From assembly GCA_949927415.1 (NCBI GenBank), contig CATLFB010000001.1, forward strand, positions 372,001-436,000: a stretch of DNA of 64,000 nt, in the 5' to 3' direction. Position numbers and translations under genes: made by a program. Below the pieces are notes generated by a model that saw nothing but the letters and a program-made list of their open reading frames with translations, was not told the origin of the DNA and did no database searches. Source of the DNA: an uncultured Candidatus Melainabacteria bacterium (lineage in GTDB: Bacteria > Cyanobacteriota > Vampirovibrionia > Gastranaerophilales > Gastranaerophilaceae). Every line of letters begins with the position of its first letter. Position 1 is the first letter of the stretch. This document shows positions 1 through 9,508 of this stretch, piece after piece.

Positions 1-727
1 AGCGCAGGTTTTCACGAATTCTGTCGAACACAACGATTGTATCGTGAACAGAAAAACCGATTACAGTCAAAATCGCCGTGATAAACAGCCCGTCAATCTG
101 AACATTGTAAACAAGTCCGAGTATTGAAAACATACCAACAACAAAAACTACGTCATGCAAAACGCCGAGAATTGCAGCCAGCGCATAGTCAAATCTGAAT
201 CTGAATGAAAGATATGCAACAATTCCTAAAAATGCCAATGTCATTGCAATAAGCGAATTTTTGAATAACTCTTTACCCATAGTCGGTCCGACTGAACTTA
301 CTGACATCAACTCCGGATTTTTGTATTGTTCTGTCATAACGCTTGTAATTTTGTCGCCGTCAGTTGAATCTTTGTCAATAAATTTTGTTCTAACTGAAAT
401 TATTGATTGAATTTCAGATTTCGTATTTTTCTGCTGGTCGTTGTTTACGTTCAAAATTTGCAGGTAAGGGTTTTCAATCCCCTGTTTTTCAAGCCCTTCA
501 CGAATAACAGTGAGGTCTTTGTTTGTAACTTTTTCTTCAATGCCGTACTGCAAGATTGTTCCGCCGGTATAGTCAATTCCGACTTTCAAGGGCGCATGGT
601 TTTCATAAGTTGCTGATGAATAAATCATAGCAGCGATTCCCGGAATCAAAAGAAGTGCCGTAAGCGCCATCCACAGCCATCTGTATTTTACGACATGTAC
701 TAAATGTTTTCTGCCTATATTTAACAT
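1..727 (-). CDS. secF: Protein translocase subunit SecF (3' end outside window)
   Basis: SecF pairs with SecD in the inner membrane and uses the proton gradient to help pull preproteins through SecYEG. Reading the minus strand from ATG at 727 gives an open frame to the window edge (242 codons). Visible are a first membrane segment at about residues 16-38, the family motif GIDYTGGT at about 50-57, and, after a periplasmic domain, the segment starting SVGPTMGKELFKNS with several membrane helices ending VHDTIVVFDRIRENL. An AGAAAGG Shine-Dalgarno precedes the start. It lies 69 bp downstream of secD, the usual secDF order. The C-terminus is not in the window. Confidence 0.95.
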   Translation of the reverse strand, partial: MLNIGRKHLVHVVKYRWLWMALTALLLIPGIAAMIYSSATYENHAPLKVGIDYTGGTILQYGIEEKVTNKDLTVIREGLEKQGIENPYLQILNVNNDQQKNTKSEIQSIISVRTKFIDKDSTDGDKITSVMTEQYKNPELMSVSSVGPTMGKELFKNSLIAMTLAFLGIVAYLSFRFRFDYALAAILGVLHDVVFVVGMFSILGLVYNVQIDGLFITAILTVIGFSVHDTIVVFDRIRENLR

Positions 728-796
728 TGTATTTACCTTTCTAATATTTGTACTTAATCTTTTTTACTTAGTTTTTGATTAAAGCCTCAAAGAGCC

Positions 797-2104
797 CTAA
801 TCCAGAATACCGAAACGGGCTTTTTCACGTTTGGTTTCTTCAGCGCGATAGCTTTCGCCGATTTCTTCTTTCTTAAGCCCGAACAATCCCGGATGCTTAA
901 GTTCGCCGGTACCAAAGATTAAGTGCATGAAATTCTTGGTAACAGTAATTGCCGAAAACATAGAAACAACAACACCTAATGCAAGTGTCAGCGCAAAACC
1001 TTTAACGACACTTGTTCCAAGAAGGTAAAGGATTACGCAGGTAATTATTGTTGTCATGTTTGAATCGAAAATACTTGTAAATGCTCTGTCAAAGCCTGAA
1101 TTGATTGCAGTGAAAAGGTTTCTGCCGGCTCTGAGTTCTTCTTTGGTTCTTTCAAAGATAAGAATGTTTGCATCCACAGCCATCCCGATTGAAAGAATGA
1201 AACCCGCAATACCTGCAAGAGTCAATGTAACAGGGATTGTTTTGAACAATGCAAACAAGATTAAACTGTAAATTATTAAAGCAATATCAGCAATCAAGCC
1301 TGGAACACGGTAGAACAAAAGCATAAATATCATAACCGCGCCAAGTCCGATAATAGCGGCTTTTTTAGATGCTGCAACACTGTCTGCACCAAGAGTCGGG
1401 CCAACCGTGTTTTCTTCAACGATTTCTGCAGGAACGGGAAGGGCGCCTGCATTAAGCAAATCAACCATTCTCTGCGCTTCATCGTAAGCAAATCCGCTGT
1501 CTCCGCCCGAGATTTGAGCGTTTCCGCCATAAATTGCTTCTCTTATAACAGGTGCTGATTGAAGGTCTCCGTCAAAGAATATTGCCATCTGCTGGCCGAC
1601 AAGAGATTCTGTCAATTCTGCAAATTTCTTTGCGCCTTCTGCGTTAAATTCAAGAGATACAACCCACTGACCGCTTGAATCCGTTGTCAATTGAGCTTTT
1701 GACAAATCTTTACCCGTCAAGCCCGTAGATTCCCAAGATACAATTCCTTTTTCGGTTTTACCCGGCTTTTTGAATTCCAATTGCGCGGTTTCGCCGATAA
1801 AAGCTTTTGCTTCTTTCAAATCAGTCACTGCCGGAATCTCAACAAGAAGTCTTTTGTCGCCAACCTGCTGGACAAGAGTTTCCGCAACACCGAGTTTGTT
1901 AACCCTTTGCTCAATCGCAAATTGAAGGTGGCTCATATCTTCCTGCGTGATTTCTTTTACCTGATCGGTTGTCTGCGCTTCAAGAACAAGGCGCGAACCT
2001 CCAACCAAATCAAGTCCGAGTTTTGTGGGTTTGAGAAGAATTACAGCAATTGATGTTATCACAATTGCCACAATCACCCAGAACATAATAATTTTGTTTT
2101 TCAC
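797..2104 (-). CDS. secD: Protein translocase subunit SecD
   Basis: Inner-membrane partner of SecF in the Sec translocon. The 435-residue product has an N-terminal membrane helix, the SecD motif GLDLVGGSRLVLEA at about residues 29-42, a periplasmic P1-type region, then VGPTLGADS followed by five further membrane segments including GMAVDANILIFERTKEE, the conserved D-A-N signature. It is shorter than the about 615-residue E. coli protein, which is common outside Proteobacteria. secF follows directly. A 115-bp gap separates it from dapA upstream, so it may have its own promoter. Confidence 0.96.
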   Translation of the reverse strand: MKNKIIMFWVIVAIVITSIAVILLKPTKLGLDLVGGSRLVLEAQTTDQVKEITQEDMSHLQFAIEQRVNKLGVAETLVQQVGDKRLLVEIPAVTDLKEAKAFIGETAQLEFKKPGKTEKGIVSWESTGLTGKDLSKAQLTTDSSGQWVVSLEFNAEGAKKFAELTESLVGQQMAIFFDGDLQSAPVIREAIYGGNAQISGGDSGFAYDEAQRMVDLLNAGALPVPAEIVEENTVGPTLGADSVAASKKAAIIGLGAVMIFMLLFYRVPGLIADIALIIYSLILFALFKTIPVTLTLAGIAGFILSIGMAVDANILIFERTKEELRAGRNLFTAINSGFDRAFTSIFDSNMTTIITCVILYLLGTSVVKGFALTLALGVVVSMFSAITVTKNFMHLIFGTGELKHPGLFGLKKEEIGESYRAEETKREKARFGILD

Positions 2105-2219
2105 TTTTTTATTCCTCTTTTAAATGTCTCTTTTTTTAATTCGCCGCCGGTGAATAAAACTCTGCGCCTGGCGGTATTTGTTCATAGTTTATTTCAAAAA
2201 ATAAATCTTATTTATAACC

Positions 2220-3122
2220 CTACACGGCTAATTCTGATTTAACCTTTTCAACAACTGCAAACAATTCAGCTTTCTGCGCCTCGTCAAGTTCAACCAGCGG
2301 GCGTCTTACATAATCTTCTATCAAACCTGCATGATTAAGCGCAGCTTTCACAGGAACCGGATTCGGCGCCATAAAAAGTTTTCTGAACACAGGATAGAGA
2401 GTTTTGTGCATATTGCGAGAAGCCGTGATATCACCGGTTTTGAAGTTTCTAATCATAGATTTCAATTCTGCGCCGAAAAGATGCGATGCAACTGAAATTA
2501 CGCCATGAACGCCGAGCGAAAGCATCGGAAGCGTCAAACTGTCATCGCCTGAATATATAGCAAAATCAGCAGGACACTGGATTTTCATATCAGTAATCAA
2601 ATCCATATCAGGACAGCTTTGTTTTATGGCAACGATATTTTGATATTTTTCAGCCAGGTAAGCAACCGTTGCCGGAAGCATATTTACGCCCGTGCGGGAT
2701 GGAATATTATACAAAATAACCGGCAGGTCAGATGCTTCCGCCACCGCTGAAAAGTGCTCAATCATGCCTTTTTGCGAGGGTTTGTTGTAATACGGAACAA
2801 CTGATAAAACAGCATCCACATCTTCTTTTTTCGCCAATTTTGTCATTTTGACGGCGGTTTCCGTTGAATTTGAACCTGTGTTCATAATGACTTTTGCTTT
2901 GTTTGCAACAGCGCGCTTAACAGTTGAAAGAAGTTCGATTTCTTCTTCATGTGTTAAAGTCGGGCTCTCTCCTGTTGTTCCCGCAACAAGAAGAGTGTCG
3001 CTTCCGTTTGCAATTAAATATTTGGCAAGTTCTTCAGCCTTGTTATAATCAATTTCTCCGGCCTTATTGAAAGGCGTAACCATAGCTGTAACAACTTCTC
3101 CGGCGTCATATCTCAATGCCAT
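2220..3122 (-). CDS. dapA: 4-hydroxy-tetrahydrodipicolinate synthase
   Basis: Cytoplasmic aldolase condensing pyruvate with aspartate semialdehyde, the first committed step to diaminopimelate and lysine. The 300-residue product has normal family length. Visible are the T-T-G-E-S pyruvate loop (49-53), the active-site tyrosine in LYNIPSRTG (Tyr138, with Arg143) and the Schiff-base lysine in VAIKQSC (Lys167). A GAAAGAGG Shine-Dalgarno precedes the ATG. It is divergent from lptC. Its product feeds the meso-DAP peptidoglycan implied by the MurE further along. Confidence 0.96.
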   Translation of the reverse strand: MALRYDAGEVVTAMVTPFNKAGEIDYNKAEELAKYLIANGSDTLLVAGTTGESPTLTHEEEIELLSTVKRAVANKAKVIMNTGSNSTETAVKMTKLAKKEDVDAVLSVVPYYNKPSQKGMIEHFSAVAEASDLPVILYNIPSRTGVNMLPATVAYLAEKYQNIVAIKQSCPDMDLITDMKIQCPADFAIYSGDDSLTLPMLSLGVHGVISVASHLFGAELKSMIRNFKTGDITASRNMHKTLYPVFRKLFMAPNPVPVKAALNHAGLIEDYVRRPLVELDEAQKAELFAVVEKVKSELAV

Positions 3123-3255
3123 TTAAAACCTCTTTCTTTTAAAATATCCCTAATTTTACAATGATTATATTACAAAATTATTTATTATGTTTAAAATATT
3201 AAGATATTTAATTTCTTTTTGTCTAAAAAAAATAATTTATGCTAACATTTTATAT

Positions 3256-3846
3256 ATGAACTGGAAAAACTTAAGTAAAAAGAGAAAAGCTTATATATTT
3301 GCATTGCTGACGCTGATAGGAATACTTGCCTGGGCGTTTATTTCGGCAGGAATCATCACCCACAACTTTAACCGCTCGCAGCTTGCAACTCAGGAAGACA
3401 AACAGGAAGCTTTAATCAACGGTCTTATTCTAACTGAGACAAAAGACACAGAAAAATACTGGGAAATCTACGGCGAGACCGGAACCTACAACAGCACAAA
3501 CGAAATTGCGCTTCTTGATAATGTTATAGGCAATTTTTACGATGAAAACAATGAAGTTTCAATGAGTTTTGAATCCACTCACGGTTCATACAATTCAAAG
3601 AAAAACGAAATAATTTTATATGAAAATACCAGAATCGTAATCAAAGACGGCACAACTTTAAAAACAAGCCGCCTGACCTGGTCAGGCTCTGACAAACCCG
3701 TTATTGCGCGCGGGAATGTCATTATTACAAGAAACAAAGATTTTTACGCAACAGCAGACGAAGTTGAGATAAGCCCTGATTACTCAACATTTAAAATTAT
3801 AGGCCATGCGGTTTCAAAACTATATGATAACAAGGAGAAAAAATGA
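3256..3846 (+). CDS. lptC: LPS export periplasmic protein, LptC-like
   Basis: Bitopic inner-membrane protein expected to pass lipopolysaccharide from the LptBFG transporter to LptA. I chose ATG 3256 (MNWKNLSKKRK, 196 aa): it puts a basic stretch directly before a single membrane anchor at about residues 12-33. An upstream in-frame ATG at 3187 would add 23 poorly organised residues. The rest is a beta-rich soluble domain as in the LptC/YrbK family. Its TGA overlaps the ATG of the next gene (lptA-like), with an AAGGAG site inside its 3' end, so the two are translationally coupled. No lptB is in the window. Confidence 0.8.
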   Translation: MNWKNLSKKRKAYIFALLTLIGILAWAFISAGIITHNFNRSQLATQEDKQEALINGLILTETKDTEKYWEIYGETGTYNSTNEIALLDNVIGNFYDENNEVSMSFESTHGSYNSKKNEIILYENTRIVIKDGTTLKTSRLTWSGSDKPVIARGNVIITRNKDFYATADEVEISPDYSTFKIIGHAVSKLYDNKEKK

Positions 3847-4823
3847 AAAAGATATTAATAGTGCTTACTAGCATAATGTTAATGGCAGGCATAAGCGTTC
3901 AGGCCGCCGATCTTGTTATTGAATCAAAAACTCAAACCTTCAATGAAGGCGACAGCAAAATAAACTTTAACGGGGATGTAAAAGTTTCGGTCGATGATTT
4001 GCGCGTAGAAGGCCAGAAGGCTGATGTGAACGTTATTGACGGGCAAAAACTTGATACCGCGACATTCTATGACAAACCTTACGCTTACGAAATCAAAAAA
4101 AATAAAAAACGCGAAGTCAAAGCAAATATTCTGAAACTTTCTTTGATTACGAAAATAATCAGAGCCGAAGGCGATTCACAGTCAATTGTTTTTGAAGGCC
4201 AGAAACCGATTGTCGTAATCAACGCCGACGTTCAGGAATACAACACAAAAACAGGCGTTATGACAGCAACCGGTGCTGTTACTATTATGTACAAAGAACT
4301 TGAAACTTTTTCAAACAAGGCAATCATAAAAACCAACAAAAACGGCGATTTAAAAGACCTTGAACTTATAGGAAACGCAAGAGTAAAAAATGAAAATAAC
4401 GAATCTTTCGCTGACAGATTTTTCTATGATGATTCAACAAAAATTCTGACAGCGACCGGAAACACAACGTCAAATGCCATAATGGACAACGGCGAAAAAC
4501 TTACACTGAAATCAGCAAGACAGGAATATACGCAATCCACTAACACATTCAACGCAAGCGGACAGGTCAAAGTCTGGTATCAGGATTACTTTGCGCAAGG
4601 CCCCAAAGTTGCGGTTTATCCTGACAAAATTACCAAAAAGCCAAACGAAATCTATTTTGTCGGCCGCTCAAGCATAACACAGGGCATGCGAACAATTTAT
4701 GCCGACAAAATCAGAATGATTCTAAAACCAAAAGATTTCCATGCCGAAGGCAACACCAGAACGATTATCAAAAATATCGGCTCCGGCAGCGGCGATGACG
4801 ATGATATGACGCTCGGTTTATAA
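3843..4823 (+). CDS. lptA: LptA/OstA-like periplasmic protein
   Basis: Secreted beta-jellyroll (OstA/LptA-type) protein, likely part of the periplasmic LPS bridge. The 326-residue product starts with a clear signal peptide (MKKILIVLTSIMLMAG, cleavage near VQA-AD), then repeats the OstA pattern of short beta strands with motifs such as FNGDVKVS, ATGAVTIMYK, ATGNTTSN and ASGQVKVWYQD. It is longer than E. coli LptA (about 185 aa), so it probably holds two jellyroll units. The C-terminus is Gly/Asp-rich. It is coupled to lptC by an ATGA overlap. Assignment to the family is firm; the exact role is inferred from context. Confidence 0.8.
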   Translation: MKKILIVLTSIMLMAGISVQAADLVIESKTQTFNEGDSKINFNGDVKVSVDDLRVEGQKADVNVIDGQKLDTATFYDKPYAYEIKKNKKREVKANILKLSLITKIIRAEGDSQSIVFEGQKPIVVINADVQEYNTKTGVMTATGAVTIMYKELETFSNKAIIKTNKNGDLKDLELIGNARVKNENNESFADRFFYDDSTKILTATGNTTSNAIMDNGEKLTLKSARQEYTQSTNTFNASGQVKVWYQDYFAQGPKVAVYPDKITKKPNEIYFVGRSSITQGMRTIYADKIRMILKPKDFHAEGNTRTIIKNIGSGSGDDDDMTLGL

Positions 4824-4843
4824 GTTCACAGACGGGAGTAAAA

Positions 4844-5620
4844 ATGAGTAAAATCGAACAGGCATTAGAGGCATTTAAGAAAAAAGACTTTGAAAAAGCG
4901 CTGGATTTATTCAGTTCTGTCGTAGAAAAGGGCGAAGAATCCGCCGAAATCTACAACAACATCGGACTTTGCTATCAATACAAGGGAAATTTTGAAAAGG
5001 CTGAGGAAAACTTTTTAAAAGCAATTGAACTCAACCCGAAACTTCCGCAGATTTACGTAAACCTTGCCGAATTATATTATAAGGAAAAAGATTACGAAAA
5101 CGGCATTCAGCTTTTGTCGCAGGGAATTTACGAACTGCCGGAAGAGATGGTTTTGGCGCATTTTCTTGCCAGATTTTACATGGAAGATGCCCGACTGGAT
5201 CTTGCAATCGACGAGTTGGAAAAAATCCTTGAACATCAGCCGGAAAACTTTGATGCGTATTACGATTTGGGAAAAGTTCATTTTGAACTCGGGGATTACG
5301 CGCTGGCAGCCGAAAATTTTGAAAATGTCCTTGAATTCAAACAAAATAATGAGTGGGTTTATTATTATCTCGGACAGGCCTACGAAGCTAACGATGAAAT
5401 CGACAAGGCTTTATCAAATTTCCTGAAAGCCATTGCGGTTAATGACGCGTTTCATCCGGCATACAAAAAAGCCGCAATTCTGTTTCTGGCGCGAGGCGAT
5501 ATGGAAGATGCAATCGAATATTTTGAATCCTACATGGAATTAAACATTCCGGATGAAGAAAAAGAAAATATCACAAAACTTGTGGAAAGAATTAAAAAGA
5601 AACAGGCAAATGAAGGATAA
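4844..5620 (+). CDS. Tetratricopeptide-repeat protein
   Basis: A 258-residue protein made almost wholly of TPR helices. Typical A/B-helix signatures recur, for example AEIYNNIGLCYQYKGNFEKA, EIYVNLAELYYKEKDYENG-type and NFDAYYDLGKVHFELGDYA. There is no signal peptide or membrane segment, so it is probably a cytoplasmic scaffold. A GGGAG site precedes ATG 4844. It sits between lptA and dprA in one transcription unit and overlaps the dprA start by 11 bp. The partner is unknown. Confidence 0.85.
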   Translation: MSKIEQALEAFKKKDFEKALDLFSSVVEKGEESAEIYNNIGLCYQYKGNFEKAEENFLKAIELNPKLPQIYVNLAELYYKEKDYENGIQLLSQGIYELPEEMVLAHFLARFYMEDARLDLAIDELEKILEHQPENFDAYYDLGKVHFELGDYALAAENFENVLEFKQNNEWVYYYLGQAYEANDEIDKALSNFLKAIAVNDAFHPAYKKAAILFLARGDMEDAIEYFESYMELNIPDEEKENITKLVERIKKKQANEG

Positions 5621-6695
5621 ATACTGGATAGCATTTTCATCAATAGAACAGGTTGACAGCGCTTTTACACTGAAACTTTTTGAACATTTCAACGATATTG
5701 AAAAAGCGTTCAACGCTTCTTTTGACGATTTAAAAAACATCGAAGGCTTAAGTATAAAAAAAGCGGAAAATTTTATCAAATTCCGCGACAAAACAAATCC
5801 CGACAAAGCCCTCGAACTTGTGAGGGAAAAAGAAACCGGCTATCTGACATTTGTCGATGAAAATTATCCACAAATGCTTAAAAACATTGACAATCCGCCT
5901 TCCGTACTTTTTTATAAGGGAGATTTGTCAGGTATAAATTTTGAAAAGACTCTTGCCGTTGTAGGCTCCAGAAAAACTTCAAAATACGCAAAAGAAGCCG
6001 TTGACATTCTTCTGAAAGGTCTTGCAAACACCGATATCTGTATAGTTTCCGGCCTTGCCTCGGGAATCGACACATCAGCGCATGTTGCAGCGCTTGAGAA
6101 CAATCTGAAGACAATCGGTGTCATCGCAAGCGGTTTTGACTTTGTTTATCCTGCCGCAAACAAGGATTTGTATAAAAAAATAGAAAACGGCGGAGGGGTA
6201 ATATTTTCAGAATATTATCCGACATTTGAGCCTTTAAAATTCCGATTCCCGCAGCGAAACAGGATTGTCTCGGGACTTTCTTACGGAACGCTCGTTGCAG
6301 AAGCCTCTCTCAAAAGCGGCGCGCTGATTACGGCAAACTTGACTCTCGAACAGGGACGCGAATTGATGTGCATCCCCGGCCTCATCACAAATCCGAATAC
6401 AGAAGGGATTTATAAACTTCTCAAAAACGGCGCCTCGCTTGTCACGAAATCGGAAGATATTTTAGATGCGCTAAACTGGGAAATCAAACCCGCTGAACAG
6501 TTGAAAATAGATTTGACAAATCTTGACGATATTGAAACGAAAATTCTAAGCGCGATTGAAATCGAAGAAAAAGGCGTGGATGAGATTATGGCGATTACAA
6601 AAATTGATTTGGACACGCTTTTAATCAACTTGACAACAATGGAGCTTAAAGGCATAATAGAACAAGTCAACGGCGACAGATATAAGAGGATATGA
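5610..6695 (+). CDS. dprA: DNA-processing protein DprA
   Basis: DprA protects incoming single-stranded DNA during natural transformation and loads RecA on it. I chose ATG 5610 (MKDKYWIAF, 361 aa), which overlaps the TPR gene end by 11 bp; the longer frame from 5553 lies wholly inside that gene. Domains in order: an N-terminal HhH/SAM-like region (about 1-75), the Rossmann-like DprA core with VVGSRKTSKYAKEA, VSGLASGIDTSAH, the FRFPQRNRIVSGLS basic loop and GALITANLTLEQGR, and a C-terminal winged-helix (about 295-361). With the prepilin genes in this window it suggests a competence or DNA-handling capacity. Confidence 0.95.
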   Translation: MKDKYWIAFSSIEQVDSAFTLKLFEHFNDIEKAFNASFDDLKNIEGLSIKKAENFIKFRDKTNPDKALELVREKETGYLTFVDENYPQMLKNIDNPPSVLFYKGDLSGINFEKTLAVVGSRKTSKYAKEAVDILLKGLANTDICIVSGLASGIDTSAHVAALENNLKTIGVIASGFDFVYPAANKDLYKKIENGGGVIFSEYYPTFEPLKFRFPQRNRIVSGLSYGTLVAEASLKSGALITANLTLEQGRELMCIPGLITNPNTEGIYKLLKNGASLVTKSEDILDALNWEIKPAEQLKIDLTNLDDIETKILSAIEIEEKGVDEIMAITKIDLDTLLINLTTMELKGIIEQVNGDRYKRI

Positions 6696-6703
6696 GAATA
6701 TAA

Positions 6704-9058
6704 ATGGCAAAAACAGCGACTGCAGCGGCAGAAAAGCCCGCAAAAAAAACAACCGCAAAAAAAGAAAAATCTCTGGTAATAGTCGAGTCTCCCGCAAAAT
6801 CTAAAACCATTAGAAAGATTTTAGGCGACAGTTTTCAAATAGAAGCAAGCTTCGGTCATGTCCGGAATCTTCCGACAAAAGACCCTTCAACCGAAAACCT
6901 CGGATTTGACATCCAAAACCACTTTGCGCCGAAATTCGAAGTAATCCCCGGCAAACAAGCCGTTGTGAAAAAGCTGAATGACATGGCTCAAAAAGTTGAC
7001 AAAATCTATCTTGCATCCGACCCTGACCGTGAAGGAGAAGCTATCGCATGGCATGTTCGCCAAATTTTGAAAGTGCCGGATGAAAAGATTTTAAGAATTG
7101 TATTCAACGAAATCACGCCAAAAGCTGTAAAGTATTCTGTCGACAACCCGCGCGGAATTGATATGGACATGGTTCAGGCCCAGCAAACACGCCAAATCTT
7201 AGACAAACTCGTAGGCTACAAGCTTTCACCGGTTCTGTGGAAACAAATCGGAAACCGAAACCTTTCAGCAGGCCGCGTCCAATCCGTTGCTCTTCGAATG
7301 ATTTGTGAACGCGAAGAGGAAATCGAAGCATTCGTTCCGCAGGAATACTGGTCAATCCACACAGATTTAGACAAAGACGGCAAAATATTTGAAGCCGAAC
7401 TTTCAAAATACAAAAACAAAGCAATTGAAAAAACAATCAAAAATCAGGAAGAAGCGCAAAAAATCGTCGACTATCTTCAAGACCCGACACGCGAATTTGA
7501 AGTTGCAAAAGTTACGAAAAAATCAATGAAGCGCAAACCGACCGCGCCCTTTATTACCTCAACCCTTCAGCGCGCGGCAAGTTCAAAACTCGGTTTCGGC
7601 GTTCAAAAAACAATGCAGGTTGCACAAAAACTTTACGAAGGTATGGAAATCGACGGAACACCTGTCGGTTTGATTACCTACATGAGAACAGACAGCGTCA
7701 GGGTTTCAGACGATGCTCAAGCCATGGCTAAAGATTTTATTTTAGGTAACTACGGCGAAAAATACTACCCAGAGACCCCAAACATTTACACAAAAGGCAA
7801 ACAAAACGTTCAGGATGCCCACGAAGCAATCCGTCCGTCATACCCTGAACGCACACCCGACAGCATCAAACAATACCTTGACAACGACCAGTACAAGCTT
7901 TACAAACTTATCTGGAACAAATTTATGTCATCGCAAATGTCGAATGCAGAAATTGCCAACAAATCAATCGAAATTCAGGCAGGAGACTGCACACTAAAAG
8001 CCGGCACGTCAAAAGTCACATTTGACGGTTTCTTAAAACTATACAACGACGCGGAAGAAGATGAAAAAGCCGCGGATTCTAAAATTCCGGATCTTGAAAA
8101 AGGCGACAAAGTTGCCTGCCGCAAAATCACACCAAAACAACACTTCACACAGCCGCCGCCGCGCTACAACGAAGCATCTCTGGTTAAGGCGCTTGAAGAA
8201 CACGGAATCGGCCGTCCGTCAACTTATGCAACAATTATCACGGTAATCCAGACGCGCAAATACGTTGAAAAACGCGAAAAAGCGCTCCATCCGACACTTT
8301 TAGGACGAACTGTCTCAAAACAGCTTGTTGCTCAATTTGCAGACATAATGGACTACAAATTCACAGCGGGTATGGAAACCAAACTCGACCAGATTGCCGA
8401 TAAAAAATTAATCTGGAATGATGTTCTTGAAAAATTCTATGAACCGTTTATTGTCGAAGTTAATAAGGCACTCGGCAGTTCTGAACGCGTCAAAATCGAA
8501 AGCAACATCAAATGCCCCAATTGCGGCAAACCAATGCTTGTCAAAACAAGCCGCAAAGGCCAGCAATTTTTGGGATGTTCAGGCTATCCTGAATGCCGGA
8601 CGGTTATGTCAATGAATGTTTTGACAGAAAATCTTGAGGGCGCACCTGCCAAAGAGCCTGAAATTTGCGAAGAAAAATGCGAAAAATGCGGCTCTGATAT
8701 GGTTTTTAAAACCGGCCCCTACGGCAAATACATGGAATGCACAAATGACACGTGCAAACACCGAAAACCTTACCGCCGCTCAACCGGCGTCACCTGTCCG
8801 AAATGCGGCAAAGGCACAATCGTTGAGAGAAAATCCAAGCGCGGAACAGTATTTTTCGGCTGCGACAAGTATCCGGACTGCGACTTTGTGCTGTGGAACG
8901 AGCCGACAGGAGATGTTTGCCCTGATTGCGGTGCGCTTCTTGTTAAAAAAGAACTTAAAAAAGGCACTACTATAGAATGTTCAAACCGCTCCTGCGGCTA
9001 CAAAGCACCTGTTGTCGAAGCGCCTGAATCTAATAGCGAAGAAATTTCGGCCGAATAA
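6704..9058 (+). CDS. topA: DNA topoisomerase I with four C-terminal zinc ribbons
   Basis: Type IA topoisomerase relaxing negative supercoils. The 784-residue protein opens with an Ala/Lys-rich tail (about 1-22), then the TOPRIM domain (VIVESPAKSKTI, and SDPDREGEAIAWH for metal binding), and the catalytic tyrosine in TYMRTDS at Tyr326. From Cys604 on come four CxxC zinc ribbons (CPNCGKPM, CEKCGSDM, CPKCGKGT, CPDCGALL, each with a matching distal Cys pair). It starts 8 bp after dprA, so they are probably co-transcribed. The basic N-terminal extension is unusual but small. Confidence 0.97.
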   Translation: MAKTATAAAEKPAKKTTAKKEKSLVIVESPAKSKTIRKILGDSFQIEASFGHVRNLPTKDPSTENLGFDIQNHFAPKFEVIPGKQAVVKKLNDMAQKVDKIYLASDPDREGEAIAWHVRQILKVPDEKILRIVFNEITPKAVKYSVDNPRGIDMDMVQAQQTRQILDKLVGYKLSPVLWKQIGNRNLSAGRVQSVALRMICEREEEIEAFVPQEYWSIHTDLDKDGKIFEAELSKYKNKAIEKTIKNQEEAQKIVDYLQDPTREFEVAKVTKKSMKRKPTAPFITSTLQRAASSKLGFGVQKTMQVAQKLYEGMEIDGTPVGLITYMRTDSVRVSDDAQAMAKDFILGNYGEKYYPETPNIYTKGKQNVQDAHEAIRPSYPERTPDSIKQYLDNDQYKLYKLIWNKFMSSQMSNAEIANKSIEIQAGDCTLKAGTSKVTFDGFLKLYNDAEEDEKAADSKIPDLEKGDKVACRKITPKQHFTQPPPRYNEASLVKALEEHGIGRPSTYATIITVIQTRKYVEKREKALHPTLLGRTVSKQLVAQFADIMDYKFTAGMETKLDQIADKKLIWNDVLEKFYEPFIVEVNKALGSSERVKIESNIKCPNCGKPMLVKTSRKGQQFLGCSGYPECRTVMSMNVLTENLEGAPAKEPEICEEKCEKCGSDMVFKTGPYGKYMECTNDTCKHRKPYRRSTGVTCPKCGKGTIVERKSKRGTVFFGCDKYPDCDFVLWNEPTGDVCPDCGALLVKKELKKGTTIECSNRSCGYKAPVVEAPESNSEEISAE

Positions 9059-9069
9059 ATTTTCATATT

Positions 9070-9121
9070 AAAAATTCAGCCATTTTAATTGCAAATGCTC
9101 TTGCAGAAGGCTGGAATTTTA
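9070..9121. terminator. Bidirectional terminator between topA and the HTH gene
   Basis: An imperfect stem pairs AAATTCAGCC with GGCTGGAATTT across a 27-nt loop. T-rich tracts occur on both sides, so it could stop topA (plus) and the convergent HTH gene (minus). Confidence 0.5.
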
Positions 9122-9126
9122 AGAAT

Positions 9127-9336
9127 TTAATTTTTCTTTGCGGAATTTTTGAAATCTTCCGGTACTGAAATAAAATCTTTTTTCAACAGCTTCATTCGCA
9201 TCAATTTTGAAACATGAGATTTGATTGTATGAACACTTACATTCAAAATTTCGGCAATTTCATCTTCGCTGAAGTTCTGACACATCATCTCAATTACTCT
9301 TTTCTCCTGTTTCCGAAGAATTTCCGATTGTTTCAT
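9127..9336 (-). CDS. Stand-alone LuxR/GerE-type helix-turn-helix protein (69 aa)
   Basis: The product is essentially one GerE-type DNA-binding domain: EKRVIEMMCQNFSEDEIAEI for the first helices and LNVSVHTIKSHVSKLM for the turn and recognition helix. There is no receiver, PAS or autoinducer domain, so the signal it reads is not visible; it may act as a constitutive or partner-controlled regulator. It is convergent with topA and divergent from aroE. A second, unlinked stand-alone HTH of the same class is at 37998-38228. The family is clear; targets are unknown. Confidence 0.75.
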   Translation of the reverse strand: MKQSEILRKQEKRVIEMMCQNFSEDEIAEILNVSVHTIKSHVSKLMRMKLLKKDFISVPEDFKNSAKKN

Positions 9337-9508
9337 AAACTTTTTTACCTTTCCGTATATTTTTTCAATCTTAACAAAATAATTCGCCTCTGTAAATTAG
9401 AAATTCGGCTATTTTTTCGCGCGCGGATTTATATTTCTTCACAATCGACAAATACTCAAAATTTCTGATATGATTTAAAAAGACACAGGCAAAATCAGGA
9501 GGTAACTT